NCBI GenBank assembly: GCA_963711505.1
Contig: CAVQEJ010000003.1
Span: 806,001-870,000 of the forward strand
Length of the DNA: 64,000 bases
Source: JAGWRA01 sp963711505
GTDB lineage: Bacteria > Acidobacteriota > Vicinamibacteria > Vicinamibacterales > CAVVIG01
Direction: 5' to 3'
The notes beneath the pieces were generated by a model. It was not told the DNA's origin. It worked only from the letters and a program-made list of their open reading frames with translations, and ran no database searches. A program made the translations under genes and the position numbers. Positions 54,888-63,752 of this stretch are shown piece after piece (positions within the stretch are counted from its first letter, which is position 1; every line of letters starts with the position of its first letter).

Positions 54888-56108
54888 CTATTCGAACCGC
54901 AGCGCCTCGATCGGATCGAGGCTGGCGGCCTTGCGGGCCGGATAGAACCCGAAGAAGACGCCCGTGGCGGCGGCGAACCCGAAGGCCAGCGCCACGGCAT
55001 TGGGAGAGACGGCCGTCGGCCAGCTGAGCCAGACCGTCAGGCCTCCCGATAAGGCGAAGCCCAGGCCGATGCCGATCAGCCCACCGAACAGGCTGAGGAC
55101 CACGGCCTCCACGAGAAACTGCATGAGCACGTCGCGCCCGCGGGCGCCGAGGGCCATCCGCACGCCGATCTCGCGCGTCCGCTCGGTCACCGACACCAGC
55201 ATGATGTTCATGATGCCGATGCCGCCGACCAGCAGCGACACGCCGGCGATCCCCGCCAGCAGGGCCGTCATCGTCGACGTCGCCTCGCGGCGGACGCTGG
55301 CCATCTCCTCGATCGTGCGCACCATGAAGTCGTCGGGGTCCGGCGGCACGATCTTGTGCCGCACCCGCAGCACGGCGCCGATCTGCGCCGCCACCGAGGC
55401 CGTCTGCGCGGCCGAGGCGGCCGAGACGGTGATGTTGCTGACGTTGGTCTGCCCGAGCAGCTTCTTCTGCACCGTGCTGTAGGGCACGAACACCGTGTCG
55501 TCCTGGTCGTCGCCCATCGACGACTGGCCCTTGCTGGCCATGACGCCGATCACCTTGAACGGCTGATCGCGCACCCGGATGATCTGTCCCGTCGGATCGG
55601 TGTTCGGCCCGAACAGCATGTCGCGGACGACGCTGCCGAGCACCACCACCTTGCCGGCCGTCGAGACGTCCTGGGCCGTGAAGAACGATCCGACCTCGAG
55701 CGGCCACGCGCGGATGAGCGGCAGGTCGATGTCCGTTCCCTGCACCCGCGTCGCCCAGTTCTGGTTGCCGGCCACCAGCTGGGCCCGGCTGTTCACCCCG
55801 GCCGCCAGGTACTGGATGGCCGGAATCTGGTCCCGCAGCGCCTGGGCGTCGGCCTCCGTGAGGGAGGTCGCGAATCCCTGGCCCTGCCGGACGCCGCCGA
55901 CGCTCCAGTTGCCGGCCGTCACGATGATCAGGTTCGTGCCGGCCGACTGGATCTGCTGCTCGATGGAGGTCTGGGCGCCCGAGCCGAGCGCCACCATCGT
56001 GATGACGGCCGACACGCCGATGATCATGCCGAGCATCGTGAGCGCCGTCCGCATCTTGTTCCGGCCGAGGGCCTTCAACGCGATCTGCAGCGTCATCAAT
56101 ACCGACAT
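54888..56108 (-). CDS. MacB-type ABC transporter permease
   Basis: 406 residues, intact. N-terminal membrane helix (RTALTMLGMIIGVSAVITMVALG), a large periplasmic domain of the MacB_PCD type, and a C-terminal FtsX block with three helices (LLVGGIGIMNIMLVSVTERTREIGVRMALGA). In E. coli MacB the ATPase and permease are one chain; here they are separate genes. With the ATPase, the MacA-like adaptor and TolC it would form a tripartite exporter of antibiotics, toxins or heme-type compounds (family knowledge). Confidence 0.92.
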   Translation of the reverse strand: MSVLMTLQIALKALGRNKMRTALTMLGMIIGVSAVITMVALGSGAQTSIEQQIQSAGTNLIIVTAGNWSVGGVRQGQGFATSLTEADAQALRDQIPAIQYLAAGVNSRAQLVAGNQNWATRVQGTDIDLPLIRAWPLEVGSFFTAQDVSTAGKVVVLGSVVRDMLFGPNTDPTGQIIRVRDQPFKVIGVMASKGQSSMGDDQDDTVFVPYSTVQKKLLGQTNVSNITVSAASAAQTASVAAQIGAVLRVRHKIVPPDPDDFMVRTIEEMASVRREATSTMTALLAGIAGVSLLVGGIGIMNIMLVSVTERTREIGVRMALGARGRDVLMQFLVEAVVLSLFGGLIGIGLGFALSGGLTVWLSWPTAVSPNAVALAFGFAAATGVFFGFYPARKAASLDPIEALRFE

Positions 56109-56136
56109 GTCGACCTCGCCTTCGTCCGCAACCGAT

Positions 56137-56880
56137 TCACTGCGCGACCGGCAGCGCCGCCAGCTCGTGCGCGGCCAGCCGGCGCGTTTCCACCGGCGTA
56201 TCAGACTGCACCCGTCCGTCGCGGAACGCGATCACGCGTTCCCCGTACTCCGCGATGTCGTGCTCGTGCGTGATGAGCAGCACCGTGATGCCCCGCTCCC
56301 GGTTCAGCCGCTGGAAGATCTCCATCACCTCGACACTCGTCCGGGTGTCGAGGTTGCCCGTCGGCTCGTCGGCGAGCAGAATCGACGGAGAGTTGATCAG
56401 CGACCGGGCGATGGCGACGCGCTGCTGCTGGCCGCCCGAGAGCTGGTTCGGATGGTGATCCGCCCGGTTCTCGAGGCCGACCGCCGCCAGCGCCTCCATG
56501 GCCCGCTTGCGCCGGTCGGGTGTCTTCATCCCGCTGGCGGAGTAGAGCAGCGGCAGCTCCACGTTGTCGATGGCCGAGGTCCGCGGCAGCAGGTTGAAGC
56601 CCTGGAACACGAACCCGATCTTGTGGTTCCGGATGCCCGCCAGCTCGTCCTTCGACAGCTGGGAGACATCCTTGCCGTCCAGGAAGTACTGCCCGGATGT
56701 CGGCCGATCGAGGCAGCCCAGGATGTGCATGAACGTCGACTTCCCGGAGCCCGACGGTCCGGTGACCGCCACGAACTGGCCCTGCTCCACGTCGAGCGTG
56801 ACGCCCTGGAGCGCCTTGACCTGCACTTCGCCGACGACGTACGTCTTCGTCAGATCGCGAACGGAGATGACAGCAGCCAC
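56137..56880 (-). CDS. MacB-type ABC transporter ATP-binding protein
   Basis: 247 residues, intact. Walker A VTGPSGSGKSTFMHIL, Q-loop FVFQGFNLLPR, signature NQLSGGQQQRVAIARSL, Walker B ILLADEPTGNLD, H-loop LLITHEHDIAEYG. It lies between the MacA-like adaptor and the permease, as expected for a split MacB. Confidence 0.94.
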   Translation of the reverse strand: MAAVISVRDLTKTYVVGEVQVKALQGVTLDVEQGQFVAVTGPSGSGKSTFMHILGCLDRPTSGQYFLDGKDVSQLSKDELAGIRNHKIGFVFQGFNLLPRTSAIDNVELPLLYSASGMKTPDRRKRAMEALAAVGLENRADHHPNQLSGGQQQRVAIARSLINSPSILLADEPTGNLDTRTSVEVMEIFQRLNRERGITVLLITHEHDIAEYGERVIAFRDGRVQSDTPVETRRLAAHELAALPVAQ

Positions 56881-56962
56881 AGTCGTCCAATCGTGAAAGA
56901 CCCGCCCCCGCGAGGGACAGGTGTGCCGGTTCCTGGTTCGGACCCTGCCGGGCGCAGCCGCG

Positions 56963-58552
56963 CTAGCGGCCGCGCCCGCGGGTGGGCCCCATCAATGGAG
57001 AACGTCCACCGGCGCCGGCAGCCGACCTCCGCGCGTCGAGACTCACAGAGGTGACGACGTCGGCACCCGCCGGCAGATTGTCGCTCAAGACCTCGGTCGT
57101 TGTCCCATCCGTAATGCCCAGCCGCACGGCCAGCGACGTCAGCCGCCCCTGGCTGAACACCCAGACGCGGCCGGTCGAGACCGTCGGCGGCAGCGGGGCG
57201 AACAGCGCATCGATCGTCGCCACCCGGCGATCCCTGATGTCGATCGTCCTGGGCGCCGGCCCGGCGGCGGCCGCCTCCTGCGCCCCGGCCGGCGGCGCGC
57301 CGCCCGTGTTGGGGCCACGCGCCTGCATCCGGGCGAGGGCCGCCTCGCGTTCCGCCGGCGGCAGCTGATTGAGCCGGGCCATCATGCGCGCCCGGCGGTC
57401 GCCCCCGTCGGCACCGGCCTGCGGGGCGGCGTCCGACCGCGCCGGCGCGTCGGCCACGGCTCCCGGGGCCGCCGTCCGGTCCACGGCCGGCATCCGTCCG
57501 GCGCCGGCAGGCGCGCCGCCGGCGAGTCCGGGCCGGCCGCCCGGCCGCCCGCGGGGCATCAGCTCCGGGGGCGGCGGCTGGTTGAGCGCGGCGAACATGT
57601 CGACCGTCGGCCGGAAGCGCAGCGCGGTGTTCGGCACGCGCACGACGTGCGCGCGCGAGGCGACTTCCACGTTCACGTTGGCCGTCATCCCCGGCTTCAG
57701 CTTCAGCTCCGGGTTCGGCACGTCGATGACCGTCGCGTAGGTCGTCACGTTCTGGACGACGACCGGCTGCAGGCGGATCTGCGACACCGTTCCGAGGAAC
57801 TCTTCGGCGGGGTAGGCGTCCACGTGGAAGCGCACGCGCTGGCCGGGACGGATCCGGCCGATGTCGGCCTCGTCGATGTTCGCATTCACCTGCATCTTCG
57901 TCAGGTCGGCGGCCAGGACGAACAGCGTGGGCGACTGGAAGCTGGCGGCAACGGTCTGGCCCACGTCGACGTTGCGCGAGATCACGATGCCGTCGATCGG
58001 CGACAGGATGATCGTGTGCTGCAGGTTCACCTGGTTCTGCTCCAGGCTGGCGCGCGCCTGCGTCACCTGCGCATCCGACGACTTCAGCTCGGCCTGGTTC
58101 GCGCGGACCTCGACCTGGGCCGCCTCGAGGTCGCTCTCGGAGATCAGGCGCTTGGCGGCGAGCTGCTCCGACCGCTTCAGCTTCCGCTGCGAGTCCTCGA
58201 CACTGACCTTCAGCCGCTCGACGTCGGCCTGCGACTTCAGCAGGTTGGCTCTCGCCTGCTGGATCTGGGCGTCGATCATCGACGGATCGAGCTCCGCGAT
58301 CACCTGCCCCTTGTGGACGATCGAGTTGAAGTCGGCCCGCAGCGCCTTGATGTTGCCCGAGACCTGGCTGCCGACCTGCACCGTGGTGACCGCCTGCAGC
58401 GCACCGGTGGCCGCGACGGTGTCCACGATCGGGCCCTCGCTGACGGCGGCCGTGTTCACCTGCAGATCCGGCGCCGTGTGGCGCATGTAGTAGGCGCCAG
58501 CCCCGACGCCGACGAGCCCGAGAAAGACGACGACGAGAAGTAGTTTCTTCAT
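56963..58552 (-). CDS. MacA-like periplasmic adaptor with Pro/Ala/Gly-rich insertion
   Basis: 529 residues, longer than usual for MacA (about 370). An N-terminal membrane segment (LLLVVVFLGLVGVGAGAYY) is followed by TVQVGSQVSGNIKAL, long helical hairpins (about residues 80-180), ILSPIDGIVISRNVDVGQTV and the barrel segment ELKLKPGMTANVNVEV. From about residue 325 to 440 comes a low-complexity stretch rich in Pro, Ala, Gly and Arg, absent from ordinary MacA, then a final beta domain. No frameshift is needed to explain it: the frame stays open and continues into family sequence. Confidence 0.9.
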   Translation of the reverse strand: MKKLLLVVVFLGLVGVGAGAYYMRHTAPDLQVNTAAVSEGPIVDTVAATGALQAVTTVQVGSQVSGNIKALRADFNSIVHKGQVIAELDPSMIDAQIQQARANLLKSQADVERLKVSVEDSQRKLKRSEQLAAKRLISESDLEAAQVEVRANQAELKSSDAQVTQARASLEQNQVNLQHTIILSPIDGIVISRNVDVGQTVAASFQSPTLFVLAADLTKMQVNANIDEADIGRIRPGQRVRFHVDAYPAEEFLGTVSQIRLQPVVVQNVTTYATVIDVPNPELKLKPGMTANVNVEVASRAHVVRVPNTALRFRPTVDMFAALNQPPPPELMPRGRPGGRPGLAGGAPAGAGRMPAVDRTAAPGAVADAPARSDAAPQAGADGGDRRARMMARLNQLPPAEREAALARMQARGPNTGGAPPAGAQEAAAAGPAPRTIDIRDRRVATIDALFAPLPPTVSTGRVWVFSQGRLTSLAVRLGITDGTTTEVLSDNLPAGADVVTSVSLDARRSAAGAGGRSPLMGPTRGRGR

Positions 58553-58604
58553 ACCTGACAGCCTGTGCCTGGCACGTGTAAACGGGTCGCCGTCACGAGG
58601 GGAA

Positions 58605-60388
58605 TCAGAAGCCGCCGCTCGAGCCGCCGGCCACCACCGTCGGCCGGCCGCTGCCGACCGCCGACGTGTTGAGGCCGCCGGACGAAACGACGGTCACGCC
58701 GGAGCTCTGCAGCGTCGTCTGCTCGGACCGATCGAGCTGAACGAGCGCCTTGCGGTAATTGAGGATCGCCTGCAGCTCGCTGTTCTCGGCTGCGGCGAGG
58801 TCGCGCTGGGCCTGCACGACGAAGTAGTTGGTCGACATGCCGACGTCGAACTTGCTCTGCTCGGCCTCGAGCTGCTTCTGCGCCAGCTCGCGGGCCGCCC
58901 GGGCCGCCTGCACCGCCTCGATCGAGCTCTGCACCTGCAACGCGGCGTTGGTCACGTCGGTGGCGATCTGCAGCTCGATGGCCTTCAGCTGGGCCTGCGT
59001 CTGGTTCACCTGGATCCGGGCGCGCGCCACCGCGGCGTCGGCCGTGCTGGTGCCCAGCGGATAGCTGAAGCTGAGCCCCACGGTCCAGGTCGGATAGTTG
59101 AAGCCGCCGAGCGAGCTCAGCGCGTCACCGTAGCCGCCGGGAATCGTCCCCAGGATGGTGCTGCCGCTGCCGAGGCCCGACCGGAGGAACTGCGTGCCGC
59201 CCAGCCCCCGCGCGCCGTAGCTGGCCACCAGGTCGGCCTGGGGCAGCACCTGGTTGTGCAGGAACTTCAGGGTGACGTCGTTGCTGGCCAGGTTCTTCTT
59301 GGCGATCTCCAGGTCGGTCCGCTGGCTCAGCGCCTTCTTGACGGCCGCGGCCACGTCGATCGTCTCGGGTGCGAACTCGGGCCGGTCGGTCGGATCGAGC
59401 GTCGCATTCCAGATCGGATCGCTGGTATCGCCGACGATGAGCTGCTTGAGCGCGAGCTCGTCGGTGCGCCGTGTCGCCTGCGCCTGCACCAGCGCCTGCT
59501 GGGCCGTCGCCGCCTGCGATTGCGCCTGCACGACGTCGATCGGCGCCATCGTGCCGACCTCCACGCGCGTCTGATTGTCCTCGACGAGCTTGTTGGCGAG
59601 GCTCAGCGACTCGCGCGCCACGTCGACCGCCTGAATGGCGTACACCAGGTTCCAGTACGCGTTCCGGACGTCCGACAGCGTGTTGGTGATCGTCGCTTTC
59701 AGCTGGATGTCGGAGATGTCGCGATTCAGGTTCGTGACCTGCGAGCTGTTCGCGCGTCGAGTCGATCGCGAAGCCGCGCAGCAGCGGCTGCGTGGTACTG
59801 GGCGAGGAAGCTCGTGTTGTACGCCGGGTTGTACGTGCTGAACGAGTTGGTCGTCGTCCCCCGCGTGTTGTTCCACGTGACCGACATCGAGCCGCCGCCC
59901 CAGGGGACGTTCTCCGACAGCCCGGCATTGAACGCCTGGTTCGAGGCGACGACGCTCTGGCCGCCCGACAGCTGGCTGGTGGCCGGCGTCGTCTGGCCGT
60001 TCGTGCTGAACTGCGAGTTCACGCTGGGCAGGTAGGCCGCATGCAGCGACGCCAGCGTGTAGTCGTAGGTCTGCGGCGTCAGCCGCTGCACCGCGATGTT
60101 CAGGTTGCGGTCCAGCGCGTCCTTCACGGCCTGCTCGAGTGACAGCTGGGCGGTCGGCTGCGTGGACGCGCTCGTGGTGGCGCCACCGGCCGCCGGGGGC
60201 TGTCCGGCCATGGCCGCCGACTTCGCCTGCGCGATCCGCTCGGTGGTCTGCTGCACCAGTTGCGCGATCTGCCGATCGGTCGGCGACGGCGACCTGCCGG
60301 CCGCCGGGGACTGCGCGAACACCGGAACGGCCGGCACGGCGAAGGCGAGCAGACCGGCCACGACAATCGGATTGAAGCGTGTCTTCAC
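58605..60388 (-). CDS. TolC-family outer-membrane efflux protein, two close frameshifts
   Basis: About 595 residues. Signal peptide (NPIVVAGLLAFAVPAVPVFA). Two TolC repeats of coiled helices: LSLEQAVKDALDRNLNIAV in the first, and DVRNAYWNLVYAIQAVDVARESL, VVQAQSQAATAQQALVQAQ and AELAQKQLEAEQSKFDVGMS-like helices further on. Frame changes near 59795 and near 59750, around QPLLRGFAIDSTREQL. GTG 60388 is preferred, with GGAG 9 nt upstream. It would serve as exit duct for the RND and/or MacAB systems encoded next to it; both lack another channel gene in the window. Confidence 0.9.
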
Positions 60389-60461
60389 GACGGCAATCTC
60401 CACTTTCGATAAGGAGGATTCGGTTCGGGTTCGTGGCGGGTCGGCCGCCGCGCGGCACCGG

Positions 60462-60908
60462 TCAGTGCTGCCCGGCTCCACCAGACTTGCGGCGCTGCCG
60501 TTCCCAGTCTTCGTGGACCTTGCGGAACTTCGCACGCTGCTCCGGCGACAGCACCATCCGCATGCGGTACAGCATCAGGGTGCGGGCCTTGTTGAACGCG
60601 CAGCGCGCTTCTTCGGCCTTGTCGATCTGCGGCGAGACGACGTTCTCGACTTCGTTGGCGTCGACGACCTTCTTCAGCTGGGCCTCTTCCTTCCGGCTGG
60701 TGTCGTAGAGCGCCCGCAGCCGGGGGAGCGTCGACTGGAAGATCGCCTCGATCTTCGCCGACTGATCGTCGGTCAGTCCCAGCTCCTGACGGAACGGGTT
60801 GTCCTTCCACCATTTGGTTCCGTGATGACTGTCCTGCTTGGCCGACGTTCCCGTCGGGACCAGCAATAGCAGCACCAACGCCGTGGGCAGCAGTGCCCGC
60901 CCTCTCAT
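60462..60908 (-). CDS. Spy/CpxP-like periplasmic LTxxQ-type protein
   Basis: 148 residues. A signal peptide (LLPTALVLLLLVPTGTSA) is followed by an all-helical domain: LGLTDDQSAKIEAIFQSTLPRL and VLSPEQRAKFRKVHEDWERQ, two LTxxQ-like motifs of the Spy/CpxP/heavy-metal sensor family. Such proteins act as periplasmic chaperones or sensors. It is the promoter-proximal gene of the efflux block, so it may report envelope stress to it (inference). ATG 60908 is preferred over ATG 60914 because of the AGGAG about 8 nt upstream. Confidence 0.8.
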   Translation of the reverse strand: MRGRALLPTALVLLLLVPTGTSAKQDSHHGTKWWKDNPFRQELGLTDDQSAKIEAIFQSTLPRLRALYDTSRKEEAQLKKVVDANEVENVVSPQIDKAEEARCAFNKARTLMLYRMRMVLSPEQRAKFRKVHEDWERQRRKSGGAGQH

Positions 60909-61261
60909 AACCATCTCTCCTCTGGGAACTTCCAGTATCAACAGGTTTTTACGACGGCCCGGCAAGGACCGTTTACGTTCAGGCGGGCCGTGGCGGCGGC
61001 CGAAGAGGGGAAACGGCGGGGCGCCCCGGACCGAACGCCTCCGGAACGGCCCCGGCGGCGGCCCGCCACTCCTCCGCTGCCGGCCGGGGCCGTCGGGCGA
61101 CCGTGGCATTCGTGGCACTGCTGACGTGTGCCGCCATCTGGATGAGCCTCCGGCCCTGCGCCGCTGTGCCGCAGATTGCCCTGCCGATGAGTGCGGATGA
61201 GGACGTTGCGAGCCGGGAACCACGACCGCACAGCCCCCGGCGGGAGCCGGCGGCGGGGGCG
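60909..61261. other. Intergenic region between efflux block and ispH
   Basis: 353 bp without a supported gene. A short minus-strand frame contains CHECH, a c-heme-like pattern, but no surrounding cytochrome features. An A/T-rich patch near 60935-60950 upstream of the Spy-like gene is the likely promoter area for the minus-strand efflux genes. Confidence 0.4.
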
Positions 61262-62440
61262 TCAGGCCGTGCAGAAGGCCGCGAGCCGCTCGACCGTCGC
61301 GCCGACCAGGCTGTCGGGCGTCGAGGCGCCCGAGGTGAGGCCGATCGACAGGTCGCCGGTCCGGGGCAGCCAGTCCCGCGCGATCGTCTCCTGCTTGTTG
61401 TGGACGGCCCGGTGGCGGAGCTCATCGGCCGACAGGAGGCATTCGGGGCCCGCAATGTGGAAGGTCGGGACCCGGTCGGCGCACAGCCGCGCCAGGTTGC
61501 AGGTGTTGCTGCTGTTGTAGCCACCGATGACCAGCGCCAGGTCGAGGCGGCGGCTGTTCAGCAGCTCGATGACGGCGTCCTGGCGGTCCTGCGTCGCGCT
61601 GCAGATCGTGTCGAAGGACCGGAAGCGGGCGGCCAGCCCGTCGTCGCCGTAGCGGTCCCGGATCGCGTCGCGGAACATCTCGCCGATCGCCATCGATTCG
61701 GACATCAGCATCGTCGTCTGGTTCGCCAGGCCGATGCGCGCGAGGTCGCGGTCGGGGTCGAAGTCGGGGGAGGCTGCGTGCCGGAATCGCTCGAGCAGGG
61801 CCGCGCGGTCGCCGCCGTGCCGGATGTAGTCGCACGCCACGCCCGCCTCGTCGCGGTTCAGGACGACGAAGAAGCGCCCACCCGGGTACTGGAGGGCCTG
61901 CGAGGCGGTCGCCTGCGTCTCCTCGTGCCACGCCTTGCCGTGGATGACGGCGGTGAAGCCGCTCTGCGCGTACCGCTTCACGTTCTTCCAGACGTTCAGC
62001 ACCGAGCCACAGGTCGTGTCGACCAGGGTGCAGCCGCGCGCGTCGAGCTCGGCGAGCGTCGACACCGGCAGGCCGAAGGCCGGAATGATGACGACGTCCT
62101 GGGGCGTGAGGTCGTCGAGGCCGACACCGGGATCGTCGAGGAAGGCGATGCCGAGCGCCCGGAGCTTCTCGTTGACGTGCGGATTGTGGATGATCTCGCC
62201 GGCGAGCACCACGCGGCGATCCGGGAACCGCTTGCGCGCCTGATAGGCGTAGTCGACGGCCCGATCGACGCCGTAGCAGAACCCGAATTCGGCGGCCAGG
62301 TGGATGGTCAGGCGTCCCGAGCGGAACGCGAAGCCGTCGGCCTTGATCCGTTCGACGAGCGGGCTGTGATAGTTCTCGGCCAGGATGCCGGCAACGGCAT
62401 GCTTGAGTTCGAGCCCCTTCTTGAAGATGAGCGAGGGCAT
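61262..62440 (-). CDS. ispH: 4-hydroxy-3-methylbut-2-enyl diphosphate reductase, long form
   Basis: 392 residues, intact. The three Cys that hold the iron-sulfur cluster are in EFGFCYGVDRAV, DTTCGSVLNVW and SSNTCNLARLC. IIHNPHVNEKLRALG and IHGKAWHEETQAT are further IspH motifs. Most bacterial IspH have about 310-320 residues; this one has the extended N-terminus and insertions of the plant/cyanobacterial-like long form. It performs the last step of the MEP isoprenoid pathway. ATG 62440 starts 4 bp after the open frame of the anti-sigma gene. A TATACT (62539-62534, minus strand) is a candidate -10 for it. Confidence 0.92.
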   Translation of the reverse strand: MPSLIFKKGLELKHAVAGILAENYHSPLVERIKADGFAFRSGRLTIHLAAEFGFCYGVDRAVDYAYQARKRFPDRRVVLAGEIIHNPHVNEKLRALGIAFLDDPGVGLDDLTPQDVVIIPAFGLPVSTLAELDARGCTLVDTTCGSVLNVWKNVKRYAQSGFTAVIHGKAWHEETQATASQALQYPGGRFFVVLNRDEAGVACDYIRHGGDRAALLERFRHAASPDFDPDRDLARIGLANQTTMLMSESMAIGEMFRDAIRDRYGDDGLAARFRSFDTICSATQDRQDAVIELLNSRRLDLALVIGGYNSSNTCNLARLCADRVPTFHIAGPECLLSADELRHRAVHNKQETIARDWLPRTGDLSIGLTSGASTPDSLVGATVERLAAFCTA

Positions 62441-62444
62441 AACC

Positions 62445-63198
62445 TCACAAGCCCTGAGCAATGTCGGGCCGCCGGGCGGCAGTCTCTTGAACAACGGAGC
62501 GCGGCCCGCGTGCGCGGGCCGGAAGCCGGGGAGAGTATACCTTACCCGGGGTCAGCGAGAAGCGCGGATCCCGACTTCCTGGACGCGCGGCGTGAGGGCG
62601 TCGGTACGCCTGGAGCACCACGGTGTGGTCGGCGCCGATCGCATCCAGGTCCGACAGGTCCACCGACACGAAGCCGTCGTCGGCCGAGGCGCTGCCCGGA
62701 CGCACCGCGGCGGCTGTCTGCCGCGCCATCAGTGACTGCGCGGTGGCGGGTGTCAGGCCCGGGGTCGTCGTCCAGAGCGAGCGATCGGCCACGCGGCCGA
62801 GCAGCAACCCCGCCACCAGGCCGGCGACGGCCGCCGCGGCCACCCAGCGCCGGGCGGCGAAGCCCGGGGCCGTCTCGATGTGGCGTGCCGCGTGGTGGAT
62901 GGGGAACGAGATGACGTGCCCCGAGCGCCCTGCGGGATCGATGCGGCGCAGGATGCGGTCGTGCTGGGCGGCGAGACGGCTCTCGGTGAAGACCGCCGCA
63001 TCGTGCCCGTCGGTCTCATCGTGCAGCGCGTCGAGGAAGCCGGCCATCTCCGCGTAGTGCCGCGCACACGCCTCGCAGGCCGACAGATGGGCGCTCGCAA
63101 CGGCCCCCCACACCGGGTCGGCCGCGTTCGTGCCCCGCCGCTGCTGGTAGGTACTCGACGAGCCGTTCTTCCGAAAGATGGCGACCGCGCGTCCTCAC
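62445..63198 (-). CDS. Anti-sigma factor, single-span, zinc-binding N-terminus; frameshifted
   Basis: About 215-250 residues. N-terminal GRHLSEERLVEYL leads, after a frame change near 63150, into SAHLSACEACARHYAEMAGFL, which has the HxxxCxxC zinc motif of ECF anti-sigma factors. A membrane helix follows (WVAAAAVAGLVAGLLLG) and then a short periplasmic part. The last 40 residues look like read-through; stops in the other two frames near 62545 suggest the real end is there. GTG 63198 overlaps the sigma gene stop (GTGA). It would hold the ECF sigma factor at the membrane. Confidence 0.75.
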
Positions 63199-63752
63199 GG
63201 CATCCCTCCCAGAAGCTTTCGCAGCTTGCGGACCGCGCGGAACAGGTGCACCCGCACGGTCGACTCCTTCAGTCCGGTCAGCTCGCTCACTTCGCGCGGC
63301 GAGCAGTCGTTCAGGTGGCAGAGGACGAACACCGTCCGCTGTCGGCCCGGCAGCCGTTCGATGGCCCGGGCGATTTCCTGCTGGCGTTCCTGCGCCAGCA
63401 GCCGGGATTCGGGGCTCGCCCCGGCACCGACCGGCGGCGCCGGTCGGCTGTCCACCCCGGCATCACCGATTGGCGTCAGCCAGCGCAGCCGGCGGCCGGC
63501 GGCCTTCCGGCGGTCGAGGCAGCCGTTGATCAGGATCCGCGTGAACCACACCTCGAAGGGCAGCTCTTCGCGGTAGGACCCGATGTGCGTGAACACCTTC
63601 ACGAAGGCGTCCTGCACCGCTTCGTCGGCTTCCGCCGCATCGCCGAGATAGTGGTAGGCGATACGCGAGGCCCGTCGCTGCTGGCGCTTGACGATGCCCG
63701 AGAACAGGTCGCGGGCCTCCGCCATGGCCTCCCGGCCCACCAGCGCCTTCAA
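63195..63752 (-). CDS. ECF-type RNA polymerase sigma factor
   Basis: About 185 residues. Sigma2 region: ARDLFSGIVKRQQRRASRIAY, DAAEADEAVQDAFVKVFTHI (core-binding and -10 helix), and PFEVWFTRILINGCLDRRKA. Sigma4 region: LPGRQRTVFVLCHLNDCSPREVSELTG-like and KESTVRVHLFRAVRKLRKLL. TTG 63752 is the longest start available in frame. The frame is open further upstream without a start codon (DNRLAAEL precedes), so the true start may lie upstream beyond an indel. Coupled to the anti-sigma gene by GTGA. Confidence 0.88.
   Translation of the reverse strand: MKALVGREAMAEARDLFSGIVKRQQRRASRIAYHYLGDAAEADEAVQDAFVKVFTHIGSYREELPFEVWFTRILINGCLDRRKAAGRRLRWLTPIGDAGVDSRPAPPVGAGASPESRLLAQERQQEIARAIERLPGRQRTVFVLCHLNDCSPREVSELTGLKESTVRVHLFRAVRKLRKLLGGMP

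Noticed and set aside
60938..61231. Minus-strand frame with CHECH, a c-heme motif
   Set aside because: A single motif in low-complexity sequence without signal peptide, axial Met or cytochrome fold; no ribosome binding site.
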